A DNA stretch of 64,000 bases from positions 1 to 64,000 of the forward strand of contig NZ_JBKFEY010000001.1 of NCBI RefSeq assembly GCF_046507575.1, read 5' to 3'. This document shows, in pieces, positions 8,591-17,460 of the stretch (position 1 is its first letter; each line of letters begins with the position of its first letter). This stretch comes from Pontitalea aquivivens (GTDB lineage Bacteria > Pseudomonadota > Alphaproteobacteria > Rhodobacterales > Rhodobacteraceae). A program made the translations under genes and the position numbers. The notes under the pieces are model-generated. The model ran no database searches, had not been told where the DNA came from, and saw only the letters and a list, made by a program, of their open reading frames with translations.

Positions 8591-9391
8591 ATGGCGCACG
8601 CGAAAAACCACGATTACCACATTCTGCCCCCGTCGATCTGGCCGCTGCTCAGCGCGGTTGGCGCTTTCGTCATGCTGTTCGGCGCCGTCCTGTGGATGAG
8701 CGGGACGACACCCTGGGTCTTCTTTATCGGCCTCGCGCTGGTGCTGTACTGCATGTACGGCTGGTGGGCCGATGTCGTGCACGAAGGGCAGACCGGCGAT
8801 CATACCCCGGTGGTGCGGATCGGCCTGCGCTACGGCTTCATCCTGTTCATCATGTCCGAGGTGATGTTCTTCTCGGCCTGGTTCTGGAGCTTTTTCAAGC
8901 ATGCGCTTTACCCGATGGGCCCCGACAGCCCGCTGGTCGATGGCGTCTGGCCGCCCGCGGGAATCGAAACCTTCGACCCCTGGCACCTGCCGCTGATCAA
9001 CACGCTGATCCTGCTGCTGTCGGGTGCCACGCTGACCTGGGCGCACCACGCGCTGGTGCATGAAAACAACCGCAAGGATGTGATCAACGGCCTGGTGCTG
9101 ACGGTGATCCTGGGTTTCTTCTTCACCCTGCTGCAGGCCTATGAATACAGCCACGCGGCCTTTGGTCTGGCCGGCAACATCTATGGCGCGAACTTCTTCA
9201 TGGCGACGGGCTTCCATGGCTTCCACGTCATCGTCGGTACCATTTTCCTGCTGGTCTGCCTGATCCGCGTGCTGAAGGGTCATTTCACCCCGCAGCAGCA
9301 TGTCGGCTTTGAGGCCGCGGCCTGGTACTGGCACTTTGTCGATGTGGTCTGGCTGTTCCTGTTCGCTTCGATCTATGTCTGGGGCCGCTAG
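8591..9391 (+). CDS. ctaE: Cytochrome c oxidase (aa3) subunit III
   Basis: Integral membrane subunit of 266 aa with about seven transmembrane helices. It stabilises subunit I and binds lipid. The start MAHAKNHDYHILPPSIWPL and the segments SEVMFFSAWFWSFF, GFHGFHVIVGTIFL and WYWHFVDVVWLFLF are characteristic of subunit III. AGGAA lies just upstream of the ATG. It is followed by a small hairpin and then surf1, so the operon encodes subunits II and III plus assembly factors. Confidence 0.97.
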   Translation: MAHAKNHDYHILPPSIWPLLSAVGAFVMLFGAVLWMSGTTPWVFFIGLALVLYCMYGWWADVVHEGQTGDHTPVVRIGLRYGFILFIMSEVMFFSAWFWSFFKHALYPMGPDSPLVDGVWPPAGIETFDPWHLPLINTLILLLSGATLTWAHHALVHENNRKDVINGLVLTVILGFFFTLLQAYEYSHAAFGLAGNIYGANFFMATGFHGFHVIVGTIFLLVCLIRVLKGHFTPQQHVGFEAAAWYWHFVDVVWLFLFASIYVWGR

Positions 9392-9417
9392 GTCCTGACC
9401 GATGGAATCACGACCGG

Positions 9418-9437
9418 CGCGGGGGGAAACCCCCGCG
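9418..9437 (+). other. GAAA-tetraloop hairpin between ctaE and surf1
   Basis: CGCGGGGG pairs with CCCCCGCG around a GAAA loop, 27 bp after the ctaE stop, followed by TCTTGCATTT. A GNRA-type tetraloop makes this a very stable mRNA hairpin. It could partly terminate transcription or protect the 3' end of the ctaE message. There is no real T-run, so full termination is doubtful. Confidence 0.45.
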
Positions 9438-9457
9438 TCTTGCATTTGGAGCCTGTG

Positions 9458-10135
9458 ATGATGCGCTATGTCTTTCCCCTTCTTCTGGGCCTTGGCGGCT
9501 GCGCTGTCCTGCTGGCGCTGGGGTTCTGGCAGCTGGACCGCCTGGAATGGAAACGCGCGATGCTGGCCGGGATCACCGCCCAGATCGGTGGCGCGCCGGG
9601 GCCGCTGCCCGCGGCGGGGGGGGATCCGGCGGTGTTGAAATACACGCCCGTCGAACTGGCCGGCGCGACGACGGGGCAGGAAATTCTGGTGCTGTCGGGG
9701 CAAAAGGGCATCGGCGCTGGGTTTCAGGTGATTGCCGCCTTTGAAACCGGCGATGGCCGGCGGATCCTGCTGGATCGCGGCTTTCTGCCGGAAACGGGCC
9801 GCCGTGCCCCGCGCCCGGCGGTGCCGCTGATCGTCACCGGCAACCTGCACTGGCCCGCCGAGGCCGACAGCTATACCCCCGCGCCTGATCTGGACGAAGG
9901 TCTGTGGTTCGCCCGCGACGTACCCGCCATGGCCGCCCATCTGGGAACCGAGCCGCTGCTGGTCGTGGCTGCGCAGGTCGCGGGCGATACCCAGGGCATC
10001 AGCCCGCAGCCGGTATCCATAACCGGCATTCCGAATGACCATCTGCACTACGCCATCACCTGGTTTTCGCTGGCCGCCGTCTGGGCGGGGATGACAGCGT
10101 TCCTTCTGTGGCGTATCAGGCAAAGACAAATCTGA
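9458..10135 (+). CDS. SURF1 family protein
   Basis: Inner-membrane assembly factor for cytochrome oxidase, thought to help haem A insertion into subunit I. It is 225 aa with a helix at each end (about 1-20 and 200-222) and a periplasmic domain between them. The family tail HYAITWFSLAAVWAGMT is clear. Two adjacent ATGs (9458 and 9461) are possible; GGAG at 9448-9451 suits either. A TTG six codons upstream is less likely. It is the last oxidase-related gene before thrC, only 11 bp away. Confidence 0.9.
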   Translation: MMRYVFPLLLGLGGCAVLLALGFWQLDRLEWKRAMLAGITAQIGGAPGPLPAAGGDPAVLKYTPVELAGATTGQEILVLSGQKGIGAGFQVIAAFETGDGRRILLDRGFLPETGRRAPRPAVPLIVTGNLHWPAEADSYTPAPDLDEGLWFARDVPAMAAHLGTEPLLVVAAQVAGDTQGISPQPVSITGIPNDHLHYAITWFSLAAVWAGMTAFLLWRIRQRQI

Positions 10136-10146
10136 AGGGCGAGTTG

Positions 10147-11538
10147 ATGCGCTATATCTCCACCCGGGGGCAGGCCCCGGTCCTGAGCTTCGGCGAAGCG
10201 ATGCTGACGGGTCTGGCCCGCGACGGCGGCCTGTATGTGCCCGAGACGATTCCGGCGATGACCCCGGCTGAAATCGCCGCGTTGGCCGGTCTGCCCTATG
10301 AAGAGGTCGCGCTGCGCGTGATGAAGCCCTTTGTGGGCGACACTTTCACCGAAGACGAGCTTCGGGGCGCGATCGGGCGCGCCTATGCGGGCTTTGGCCA
10401 TGTGGCGCGCGCGCCGCTGGTGCAGCTGGCACCAGGGCATTTCCTGCTGGAGCTGTTTCACGGGCCGACGCTGGCCTTCAAGGATTTCGCCATGCAGGTG
10501 ATCGGGCAGCTGTTCCAGATCGCACTGGCGAAGGAAGGCCGCCGCATCACCATCGTCGGCGCCACCTCGGGCGATACCGGATCGGCCGCGATCGAGGCGT
10601 TCCGTGGCCTGGATAATGTCGACGTCGTGATCCTGTTCCCGCATGGCCGCGTGTCGGATGTGCAGCGCCGGCAGATGACCACCCCGTCCGAAGCCAATGT
10701 CCATGCGCTTGCGCTGGATGGCACTTTTGACGATTGCCAGAACCGTCTGAAGGACATGTTCAACGACTTTGCCTTCCGCGATGAGGTGGGGCTGGCGGGG
10801 GTGAACTCGATCAACTGGGCACGGGTGCTGGCGCAGGTGGTCTATTATTTCACCGCCGCCGTGGCGCTTGGCGCGCCCGCCCGCAAGGTCAGCTTTACCG
10901 TGCCGACCGGAAATTTCGGCGACATCTTCGCAGGATTCATCGCGCGCGAAATGGGCCTGCCGATCGACAAGCTGGTGGTGGCGACGAACCAGAACGACAT
11001 TCTGCACCGCTGCCTGACGACGGGCGAATACCGGATGGACGGTGTGAAACCCTCGATCAGCCCGTCGATGGACATCCAGATCAGCTCAAACTTCGAACGC
11101 GCGTTGTTCTGGGCCTATGGCCGCGACGGCGCGGCGGTGGCGCATCTGATGGATGAATTGAAGGCGCAGGGCGGCTTTGGCGTCAGCCAGGGCGCGTTGC
11201 AGGCCCTGCGCGAAATCTACACCTCGGGCCGCGTTTCCGAGGCCGAGACCTCGGAAACCATCACCCAGGAACTGGCGCGGTCGGGCGAATTGCTGTGCCC
11301 GCATTCGGCGGTGGGCGTGCGCGTGGGCCATGCCAGGACGGCTGCGCCGGTGCCGATGGTGACGCTGGCCACCGCGCACCCCGCCAAATTCCCCGATGCG
11401 GTGCAGGCCGCCACCGGCATCCGTCCCGCGTTGCCGGCCCGTATGGCCGATCTGTTCGATCGGCCCGAACGGGTGACCCGTGTTCCCAATGACCTGTCGG
11501 CGCTTGAGGCGCTGATCCGCGAAAGGCGCCGCCATTGA
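10147..11538 (+). CDS. thrC: Threonine synthase
   Basis: PLP-dependent enzyme that converts O-phosphohomoserine to threonine. The cofactor lysine is probably K112 in GPTLAFKDFAMQV. VGATSGDTGSAA forms the phosphate-binding loop and FTVPTGNFGDIFAG is also typical. The frame is open 13 codons further, but MRYISTRGQAP is the usual family start, so 10147 is chosen (463 aa). A GAG-rich stretch lies upstream. It joins the end of the oxidase operon and overlaps the following peptidase gene by 4 bp, an arrangement often seen in Rhodobacteraceae. Confidence 0.97.
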   Translation: MRYISTRGQAPVLSFGEAMLTGLARDGGLYVPETIPAMTPAEIAALAGLPYEEVALRVMKPFVGDTFTEDELRGAIGRAYAGFGHVARAPLVQLAPGHFLLELFHGPTLAFKDFAMQVIGQLFQIALAKEGRRITIVGATSGDTGSAAIEAFRGLDNVDVVILFPHGRVSDVQRRQMTTPSEANVHALALDGTFDDCQNRLKDMFNDFAFRDEVGLAGVNSINWARVLAQVVYYFTAAVALGAPARKVSFTVPTGNFGDIFAGFIAREMGLPIDKLVVATNQNDILHRCLTTGEYRMDGVKPSISPSMDIQISSNFERALFWAYGRDGAAVAHLMDELKAQGGFGVSQGALQALREIYTSGRVSEAETSETITQELARSGELLCPHSAVGVRVGHARTAAPVPMVTLATAHPAKFPDAVQAATGIRPALPARMADLFDRPERVTRVPNDLSALEALIRERRRH

Positions 11539-12803
11539 GCATCAACCTGACCACGCTTCCCAACGGCCTGCGGATCGTGACCGAGAATATGCCGGGCCTG
11601 GCTTCGGCCTCAGTCGGGATCTGGGTGACGGCGGGCGGCCGGCATGAACGGGCCGAGCAGAACGGCATCGCGCATTTCCTGGAACACATGGCCTTCAAGG
11701 GCACCAAGACCCGCAGTGCCCTGCGCATCGCCGAGGAAATCGAGGATGTGGGCGGCTATATCAACGCCTATACCTCGCGCGAGATGACGGCCTATTACGC
11801 CCGCGTGCTGGGCGAGGATGTGGCCCGCGCGCTGGACGTGATTTCCGACATCGTGCTGAACCCGGTTTTCGACCCACGCGAGATCGAGGTGGAACGCCAT
11901 GTGATCCTGCAGGAAATCGGCCAGGCGCTGGATACGCCCGATGACATCATCTTTGACTGGCTGCAGGAAGCTGCCTATCCCGATCAGCCGATGGGGCGCA
12001 CGATTCTGGGCCCGGCGGAACGGGTTTCGGCCTTCGGGCGGGGGGATCTGTCGGGATTTGTCGCCGAACATTACGGCCCCGACCAGATGATCCTGTCGGC
12101 GGCGGGCGCGGTGGACCATGCCGCGATCGTGAAACAGGCCGAGGCGATCTTTGGCGCATTGCGTCCCGTGGGCGCGCATCCGGTGCAGCCCGCGCGCTGG
12201 CAGGGCGCGGAACGGCGCGAGGTGAAGGACCTGGAACAGGTCCATTTCGCGCTGGCGCTGGAAGGTCCGGGCTACCGCGATCCGGCGATCTATACCGCGC
12301 AGGTCTATACCACGGCGCTGGGGGGGGGCATGTCCAGCCGCCTGTTCCAGAAGATCCGCGAGGAACGCGGCCTGTGCTATTCGATCTTCGCGCAGGCCGG
12401 GGCCTATGACGATACCGGGATGATCACGATCTATGCCGGCACTTCGGCCGAGGAAATCGGTGAGCTGTGCGCGTTGACGATTGATGAGATGAAGCGCGCC
12501 GCCGAGGATATGACCGAGGCCGAAGTGGCCCGTGCCCGCGCGCAGATGAAGGCGGGAATGCTGATGGGGCTGGAAAGCCCTTCGGCCCGGGCTGAACGGA
12601 TGGCACGCAACCTGGCGATCTGGGGCCGCATTCCGGGCCTGGAGGAGATCACCGCCAGGATCGACGCGGTCAGCCGTGATGCGGTGCGCGCCTATGGTGA
12701 AAGCCTGGCCGGGGCGGGCGGCGGCCGATCGGCGCTGGCGCTGTATGGCCCCGTTCAGGCCGCACCCACGCTGGAGGGCTTGCGCGACAGGCTTGCCGCC
12801 TGA
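11535..12803 (+). CDS. M16 family zinc peptidase (processing-peptidase-like)
   Basis: A pitrilysin/insulinase-clan peptidase of 422 aa that resembles the mitochondrial processing peptidase beta subunit. The inverted zinc motif HFLEH is at residues 47-51, followed by the downstream glutamate segment ...EIEVERHVILQEI. The glycine-rich GGGMSSRLFQKIREERGLCYS is also typical. The start appears to be TTG, forming TTGA with the thrC stop. GAAAGG lies 8 nt upstream, and the encoded N-terminus SINLTTLPNGLRIVTE matches the family. The next ATG (11590) would cut into the conserved domain. It is coupled to thrC and to the acetyltransferase behind it. Confidence 0.93.
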   Translation: MSINLTTLPNGLRIVTENMPGLASASVGIWVTAGGRHERAEQNGIAHFLEHMAFKGTKTRSALRIAEEIEDVGGYINAYTSREMTAYYARVLGEDVARALDVISDIVLNPVFDPREIEVERHVILQEIGQALDTPDDIIFDWLQEAAYPDQPMGRTILGPAERVSAFGRGDLSGFVAEHYGPDQMILSAAGAVDHAAIVKQAEAIFGALRPVGAHPVQPARWQGAERREVKDLEQVHFALALEGPGYRDPAIYTAQVYTTALGGGMSSRLFQKIREERGLCYSIFAQAGAYDDTGMITIYAGTSAEEIGELCALTIDEMKRAAEDMTEAEVARARAQMKAGMLMGLESPSARAERMARNLAIWGRIPGLEEITARIDAVSRDAVRAYGESLAGAGGGRSALALYGPVQAAPTLEGLRDRLAA

Positions 12804-13387
12804 TGCTGACGCGCCGCCGGAAGCTGCGGATCGAGACGGAGCGGATGACGCTGCGTCTGCCGCAGCATTCGGATTTCCGCGACTGGGCCTGGCTGCGCGA
12901 GGAAAGCCGCGAATTCCTGACCCCGTGGGAGCCGTCCTGGTCGCATGACCATCTGGGCCGCAAGGCCTTTGCCAACCGTGTCTATTGGGCGGCGCGGGCG
13001 GAAAGTTCGGGTACGGCGCTGCCGCTGTTCCTGATCCGGCGCCAGGATGGCGCGGTGCTGGGCGCGATCACGCTGGACAATATCCGGCGGGGCCCCGCAC
13101 AGGCGGGGACGCTGGGCTATTGGATCGGGGCGCGCCACGCCCGTCAGGGGTTCATGCGCGAGGCGATCCGCGCGGTGGTGCATCATGCCTTCAGTGTTCT
13201 GGACCTGAGCCGGATCGAGGCGGCATGCCTGCCGGAAAACGCGGCCTCGCGCGGGGTGCTGGAGAAGTCGGGCTTCAAATATGAAGGCGTGGCGCAAAGC
13301 TATCTGCAGATCAACGGGCGCTGGCGAAACCATGTGCTTTACGCCAATCTGCGTGGGGACAGGCGGGGGCGAACCGAAGTCGGCTGA
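12803..13387 (+). CDS. GNAT acetyltransferase, RimJ/RimL-like
   Basis: A 194-aa GCN5-related N-acetyltransferase of the group that acetylates ribosomal protein N-termini (RimJ/RimL), judged from LRLPQHSDFRDWAWLREES at the front, the acetyl-CoA loop region GYWIGARHARQGFMREA, and the late LSRIEAACLPENAASRGVLEKSGF. Its ATG overlaps the TGA of the upstream peptidase gene (TGATG), so it is translationally coupled. The exact substrate cannot be read from sequence. Confidence 0.88.
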   Translation: MLTRRRKLRIETERMTLRLPQHSDFRDWAWLREESREFLTPWEPSWSHDHLGRKAFANRVYWAARAESSGTALPLFLIRRQDGAVLGAITLDNIRRGPAQAGTLGYWIGARHARQGFMREAIRAVVHHAFSVLDLSRIEAACLPENAASRGVLEKSGFKYEGVAQSYLQINGRWRNHVLYANLRGDRRGRTEVG

Positions 13388-13393
13388 GGGAAT

Positions 13394-13450
13394 GGGGGCG
13401 CTGCCCCCGTCCTTCGGACTCCCCCGAGGTATTTGGGGCAAGATGAAAGC
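13394..13450 (+). repeat. Intergenic repeat copy 2 (divergent box)
   Basis: GGGGGCGCTGCCCCC at 13394-13408 begins 6 nt after the rimJ-like stop. A small CCTTCGG loop follows, then CCCCCGAGGTATTTGGGGCAAGATGAAA. It has the same layout as the other copies but a degenerate final box, intermediate between the two subtypes. It sits directly before the Shine-Dalgarno of the FAD oxidase gene. Confidence 0.75.
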
Positions 13451-13458
13451 GGGAAGCG

Positions 13459-14874
13459 ATGCTGAAACCGGCGACTGAAGAATTTGCGCGCGTTCTTGAG
13501 GCCGAGGTGGTGGGGCTGCGGGCCGAGCGGCCCGAGCCGCGGCATCTGGAAGAGCCGCGGGGCCGGTTCGCGGGAACCGGCGGGGTGCTGGTGCGCCCCC
13601 GTTCGGTTGATGAGGTGGCGGCGGTGGTGCGCCTGTGTTCCGCGGCGCGGGTGGGCGTGGTGCCCTATGGCGGTGGCACCGGGCTGGTCGGCGGGCAGGT
13701 TGCGCCCGGGGGTCCAGCGCCGGTGATCCTGTCGTTGGAGCGGATGGCGGTGGCGCGCGCGGTCGATCCGGTGGGCAATGTGCTGATCGTCGAGGCGGGG
13801 GCGACCTTGCAGGCGGTGCAGGAGGCGGCGGAGGCGGCCGGGCGGTTGTTTCCCTTGTCGCTGGCCAGCCAGGGCAGTGCGCGGATCGGCGGGTGTCTTG
13901 CGACCAATGCGGGCGGGGTAAATGTGCTGCGCTATGGCAATGCGCGGGATCTGTGCCTGGGGATTGAGGCGGTTTTGCCCGATGGCGCCGTGCTGCGCGG
14001 GTTGAAACGCCTGCGCAAGGACAACACCGGCTATGATCTGAAGGATCTGCTGATCGGGGCCGAGGGCACGCTGGGCGTGATCACCGCGGCCTGCCTGCGT
14101 TTGTTTCCGCGCCCCGCGGGGCAGGGGACGGCGATGCTGGCCGTGCCGGGCCCGGCCGAGGCGCTGGCGTTGCTGGCGCTGGCCGAGGCGCGGATGGGCG
14201 GCTGTGTGTCGGCCTTTGAACTGATCGGGCGTCAGGGGCTTTTGTTTCTGGATGAGGTTGGTCCCGAGCTGCGCCAGCCTTTTGCGCCCGCGCCGGCCTG
14301 GATGGTGCTGGTCGAGGTTGGCCTGCCGCAGGGTCTTGATCCCGAAGAGGCGCTGGCGGGCCTGTTCGAGGCGGGGGCCGAGGCCGGGCTGGTCAGCGAT
14401 GGCGTGATCGCACAAAGCGAGGCACAGCGTGCCGCGTTCTGGACCCTGCGGGAAAGCCTGCCCGAAGCGAACCGCCGTATTGGCGCGATTTCCAGCCATG
14501 ACATCTCGGTCCCGCTGGCGGCCTTGCCGGCGTTCATCGCGCGGGCCGATGCGGCGCTGGCGGCGATGGGGGATTATCGCGTCAACTGCTTTGGGCATGT
14601 GGGCGATGGCAACCTGCATTACAATGTCTTTCCGGCCGCGGGGCGGGCCCGCGCCGACCATGAGGCGGACCGGCCGAGGATCAAGGATTGCATTCATGAC
14701 ATCGTCGATTCACTGGGGGGATCGGTTTCGGCCGAGCACGGGATCGGGCGGCTGAAGGTGGCCGATCTGGAACGGTTCGGCGATCCGGGCAAGATGGCGG
14801 CGATGCGCGCGATCAAGGCGGCGCTGGACCCCCATGGCATCATGAACCCCGGCGCGGTGCTGCGTGCATCGTGA
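13459..14874 (+). CDS. FAD-linked oxidase, GlcD / D-2-hydroxyacid dehydrogenase family
   Basis: A 471-aa flavoprotein of the VAO/PCMH superfamily, closest in layout to D-2-hydroxyglutarate and D-lactate dehydrogenases. The FAD-binding PCMH domain fills the first 220 residues, with the pyrophosphate loop PYGGGTGLVGGQ near residue 70, SLASQGSARIGG and KDNTGYDLKDLLIGAEGTLG. The C-terminal half carries the cap domain, including CFGHVGDGNLHYNVF and the final HGIGRLK...DPHGIMNPGAVL. Substrate is not certain. It is the last gene of a long same-strand run and is followed by a hairpin terminator. Confidence 0.9.
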   Translation: MLKPATEEFARVLEAEVVGLRAERPEPRHLEEPRGRFAGTGGVLVRPRSVDEVAAVVRLCSAARVGVVPYGGGTGLVGGQVAPGGPAPVILSLERMAVARAVDPVGNVLIVEAGATLQAVQEAAEAAGRLFPLSLASQGSARIGGCLATNAGGVNVLRYGNARDLCLGIEAVLPDGAVLRGLKRLRKDNTGYDLKDLLIGAEGTLGVITAACLRLFPRPAGQGTAMLAVPGPAEALALLALAEARMGGCVSAFELIGRQGLLFLDEVGPELRQPFAPAPAWMVLVEVGLPQGLDPEEALAGLFEAGAEAGLVSDGVIAQSEAQRAAFWTLRESLPEANRRIGAISSHDISVPLAALPAFIARADAALAAMGDYRVNCFGHVGDGNLHYNVFPAAGRARADHEADRPRIKDCIHDIVDSLGGSVSAEHGIGRLKVADLERFGDPGKMAAMRAIKAALDPHGIMNPGAVLRAS

Positions 14875-14889
14875 TCCGGGGGGGCAAGA

Positions 14890-14916
14890 CGCCCTGCCGG
14901 GGGGAACGGCAGGGCG
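14890..14916 (+). terminator. Hairpin terminator after the FAD oxidase gene
   Basis: CGCCCTGCC pairs with GGCAGGGCG (9 bp) around a loop of 9 nt, starting 15 nt after the stop. It is followed by CGGCATTTTGG, a short T-run only, so it is a moderate intrinsic terminator. The remaining space to apt (14917-15041) shows no gene. Confidence 0.6.
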
Positions 14917-15041
14917 CGGCATTTTGGTTCACATGTTTTGCAAGCAGCCCTGAACCATCAGGCATCTTCTGTGTGGCATGATTCGGGTTGCGGAATGGTT
15001 ACCGACCCGCCGAATCCTGCGGGATCGCGCCTGAGGCCCCC

Positions 15042-15572
15042 CTAGAGCCCTTCGAATTCGCACAGGACATTGACCTGGACACCCAAGGATTCCAGAATCT
15101 TGCGTCCGCCCAGTTCGGGCAGATCGACGATGAAGGTGCAGCCGACGATTTCCGCGCCCAGGCGTTCGATCAGGCGGATGCCTGCCTCGCAGGTGCCCCC
15201 CGTGGCCAGCAGGTCATCGACGATCAGCACCCGCTCGCCCGGCTGCAGCGCATCGGCGTGTATTTCCATGATCGCCTCGCCATATTCCAGCTTGTAGGCC
15301 TGGCTGATCGTGGCACCCGGCAGCTTGCCCTTTTTCCGGATCGGCACGAAGCCCCTGGACAGCTGATGCGCGATCGCACCGCCCAGGATGAAGCCGCGCG
15401 CCTCAAGGCCCACGACCTTGTCGATCCGTTCGCCTGCCCAAGGGTGCAGCAGCTGATCCACCGCCATGCGAAAGCCGCGCGCATCGGCAAACAGCGTGGT
15501 GACATCGCGGAACAGGATGCCTTCGTGGGGGAAATCGGCGATGGTGCGGATGTAATCCTTGACGGTTTTCAT
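15042..15572 (-). CDS. apt: Adenine phosphoribosyltransferase
   Basis: Purine-salvage enzyme that makes AMP from adenine and PRPP. The PRPP-binding motif VLIVDDLLATGGTCEAG lies in the C-terminal half, with the front segment FPHEGILFRDVTTLF also typical. Length is 176 aa. Its start overlaps the end of mtnP by 4 bp (ATGA on the minus strand). MtnP releases adenine and Apt recovers it, so the pair forms a direct two-step salvage route. Confidence 0.97.
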   Translation of the reverse strand: MKTVKDYIRTIADFPHEGILFRDVTTLFADARGFRMAVDQLLHPWAGERIDKVVGLEARGFILGGAIAHQLSRGFVPIRKKGKLPGATISQAYKLEYGEAIMEIHADALQPGERVLIVDDLLATGGTCEAGIRLIERLGAEIVGCTFIVDLPELGGRKILESLGVQVNVLCEFEGL

Positions 15573-16456
15573 GCTGTCTCCGGTCGGGGGGGAAGGACGC
15601 GGCCTGCCACGGCATCCAGCCGCGCGACAAGCTGGGGGTCGCGTTTGTCAGGCGCGGTCATGATCGCGTTGTCCAGCGCCCGGTCACAGCCGCAGGGGCA
15701 GGGCGCGCGGGGGCCGGGCAGGGCGCCGGGCAGATGCGCGACCATCTGGCGCGCGGCACCGGCGTTGCGCCCCAGCGTCTGGATGACCACCGCCACATCG
15801 ACCGCGTCATGGTCGGGGTGCCAGCAATCGTAATCGGTGACCATGGCGATCGAGGCATAGCAAAGTTCCGCCTCGCGGGCGAGCTTGGCTTCGGGCATGC
15901 CGGTCATGCCGATCACGTCGCAGCCCCAGCTGCGGTACATCCGGCTTTCGGCAAGGGTGGAAAACTGCGGCCCTTCCATTGCCAGGTAGGTGCCGGTTCC
16001 GTGCACCATCACGCCGGTCCCGGCGGCGGCGCTGGCACAGGCCCGCGACAGGCGCGCGCAGGTGGGATGCGCCAGGCTGACATGGCCCACCAGGCCCGGC
16101 CCGAAGAAGGATTTCACCCGGCCGAAGGTGCGGTCGATATATTGATCGACCACCACGAAATCGCCCGGCGCCATTGCCGCATTCAACGACCCCACGGCCG
16201 AGACCGCGATTACGTCGGTGACCCCAAGCCGTTTCAGCGCATCGATATTGGCGCGGTAGGGCACGGTTGCCGGGGTATGCACATGTCCCCGTCCGTGGCG
16301 GGGCAGAAAGGCCATTGGCCTGCCGTCCAGCGTGCCGGTCAGGATCAGGTCCGAGGGCGCCCCCCAGGGGGTGTTCACCTCGACCCAGGTCGCGTCCTGC
16401 AGCCCCGCGATGTCATAGATCCCTGAACCGCCGATCACGCCGATCATGGTCTGCAT
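15569..16456 (-). CDS. mtnP: S-methyl-5'-thioadenosine phosphorylase
   Basis: Cleaves methylthioadenosine with phosphate to adenine and methylthioribose-1-phosphate. It is 295 aa. GVIGGSGIYD at the front, RHGRGH, GDFVVVDQYIDRTFGR and VTDYDCWH (the aspartate pair that favours 6-aminopurines) identify it as MtnP rather than a general purine nucleoside phosphorylase. The ATG at 16456 has CGGAGG 8 nt upstream, which favours it over a second ATG three codons later. It is the first gene of an mtnP-apt operon, divergent from the DMT transporter. Confidence 0.95.
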   Translation of the reverse strand: MQTMIGVIGGSGIYDIAGLQDATWVEVNTPWGAPSDLILTGTLDGRPMAFLPRHGRGHVHTPATVPYRANIDALKRLGVTDVIAVSAVGSLNAAMAPGDFVVVDQYIDRTFGRVKSFFGPGLVGHVSLAHPTCARLSRACASAAAGTGVMVHGTGTYLAMEGPQFSTLAESRMYRSWGCDVIGMTGMPEAKLAREAELCYASIAMVTDYDCWHPDHDAVDVAVVIQTLGRNAGAARQMVAHLPGALPGPRAPCPCGCDRALDNAIMTAPDKRDPQLVARLDAVAGRVLPPRPETA

Positions 16457-16593
16457 CCGACACGCCTCCGTTGTGGTGGGGGCAGATTATGCCTGCGCAT
16501 CAGCCGGGGAAAGCCCCGATTGCGCCTGTAAGCGCGTCGTGCCTGCGCTATACCAAGGCGACAGGGGCAGGGACGGCAAAGACGGGGGGCGCT

Positions 16594-17460
16594 TTGGAAA
16601 ACATCCGGGGATCGGTGCTGATGGTCGCGGCCATGGGGCTGTTTGCGCTGGAAGACATGTTCATCAAGCGCGCGGCGCAGGCGCTGCCGGTCGGTCAGGT
16701 GCTGATGCTGTTCGGCCTTGGCGGAATGCTGGCCTTCATGGCGCTGACGGCGCTGCGCGGCGAACGGCTGTTTCATCCCGCGTTTCTGGGCCGCGCGATG
16801 ATCGTGAAGGCGGTGATGGAGGTGATCGGCAGGCTTGGCTATACGCTGGGCATCGCGCTGACGCCGCTGTCGAACGCTTCGGCGATCCTGCAGGCGACGC
16901 CGCTGGTGGTGGTGGCCGGGGCGGCGCTGATCTTTGGCGAAAGGGTCGGGCCGCGGCGCTGGGCGGCCATTGCCATTGGTTTTCTGGGCGTGCTGATCGT
17001 GCTGCGCCCGGGGCTGGAGGGGTTCGTGCCGGCCGCGCTGTTCACGGTGATGGGCATGCTGGGCTTTGCCGGGCGCGATCTGGCCACGCGGGCCGCGCCG
17101 AAGGTGCTGTCGAACATGCAACTGGGCATCTACGGTTTTGCCATGCTAATCCCCACCGGGGCGGGGCTTCTGGCCTTCACCGGGGGGGCGGCCCTGCCGG
17201 GGCTGGGGGTGGCGGGCCAGATCCTGGCCGCCACCGTCTTTGGCGTCGCGGCCTATTGGGGCCTGACGGCGGCGATGCGCATCGGCGAGGTGTCGGTGGT
17301 GACGCCCTTCCGCTACACGCGGCTGATCTTTGCGCTGATCCTGGGCGCACTCGCCTTTGGCGAACGGCCCGATGCCGCCACGCTGATCGGTTCTGCGGTG
17401 ATCATCGCCAGCGGCGTCTATACCCTGCTGCGGGGGCGCCGCGCCGCGTCTGGCGGCTAG
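16594..17460 (+). CDS. DMT-superfamily (EamA) transporter
   Basis: A membrane protein of about 288 aa with ten predicted helices arranged as two EamA repeats (about residues 8-135 and 145-280). PLSNASAILQATPLVVVAGAALIFGE in repeat 1 and the matching repeat 2 segment around VTPFRYTRLIFALILGALAFGE are typical of drug/metabolite exporters. The start is uncertain: TTG at 16594 has GGGGGG upstream, and the next in-frame option is ATG at 16621. Substrate is unknown. Its stop overlaps the end of the convergent flavin reductase-like gene by 4 bp. Confidence 0.85.
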   Translation: MENIRGSVLMVAAMGLFALEDMFIKRAAQALPVGQVLMLFGLGGMLAFMALTALRGERLFHPAFLGRAMIVKAVMEVIGRLGYTLGIALTPLSNASAILQATPLVVVAGAALIFGERVGPRRWAAIAIGFLGVLIVLRPGLEGFVPAALFTVMGMLGFAGRDLATRAAPKVLSNMQLGIYGFAMLIPTGAGLLAFTGGAALPGLGVAGQILAATVFGVAAYWGLTAAMRIGEVSVVTPFRYTRLIFALILGALAFGERPDAATLIGSAVIIASGVYTLLRGRRAASGG

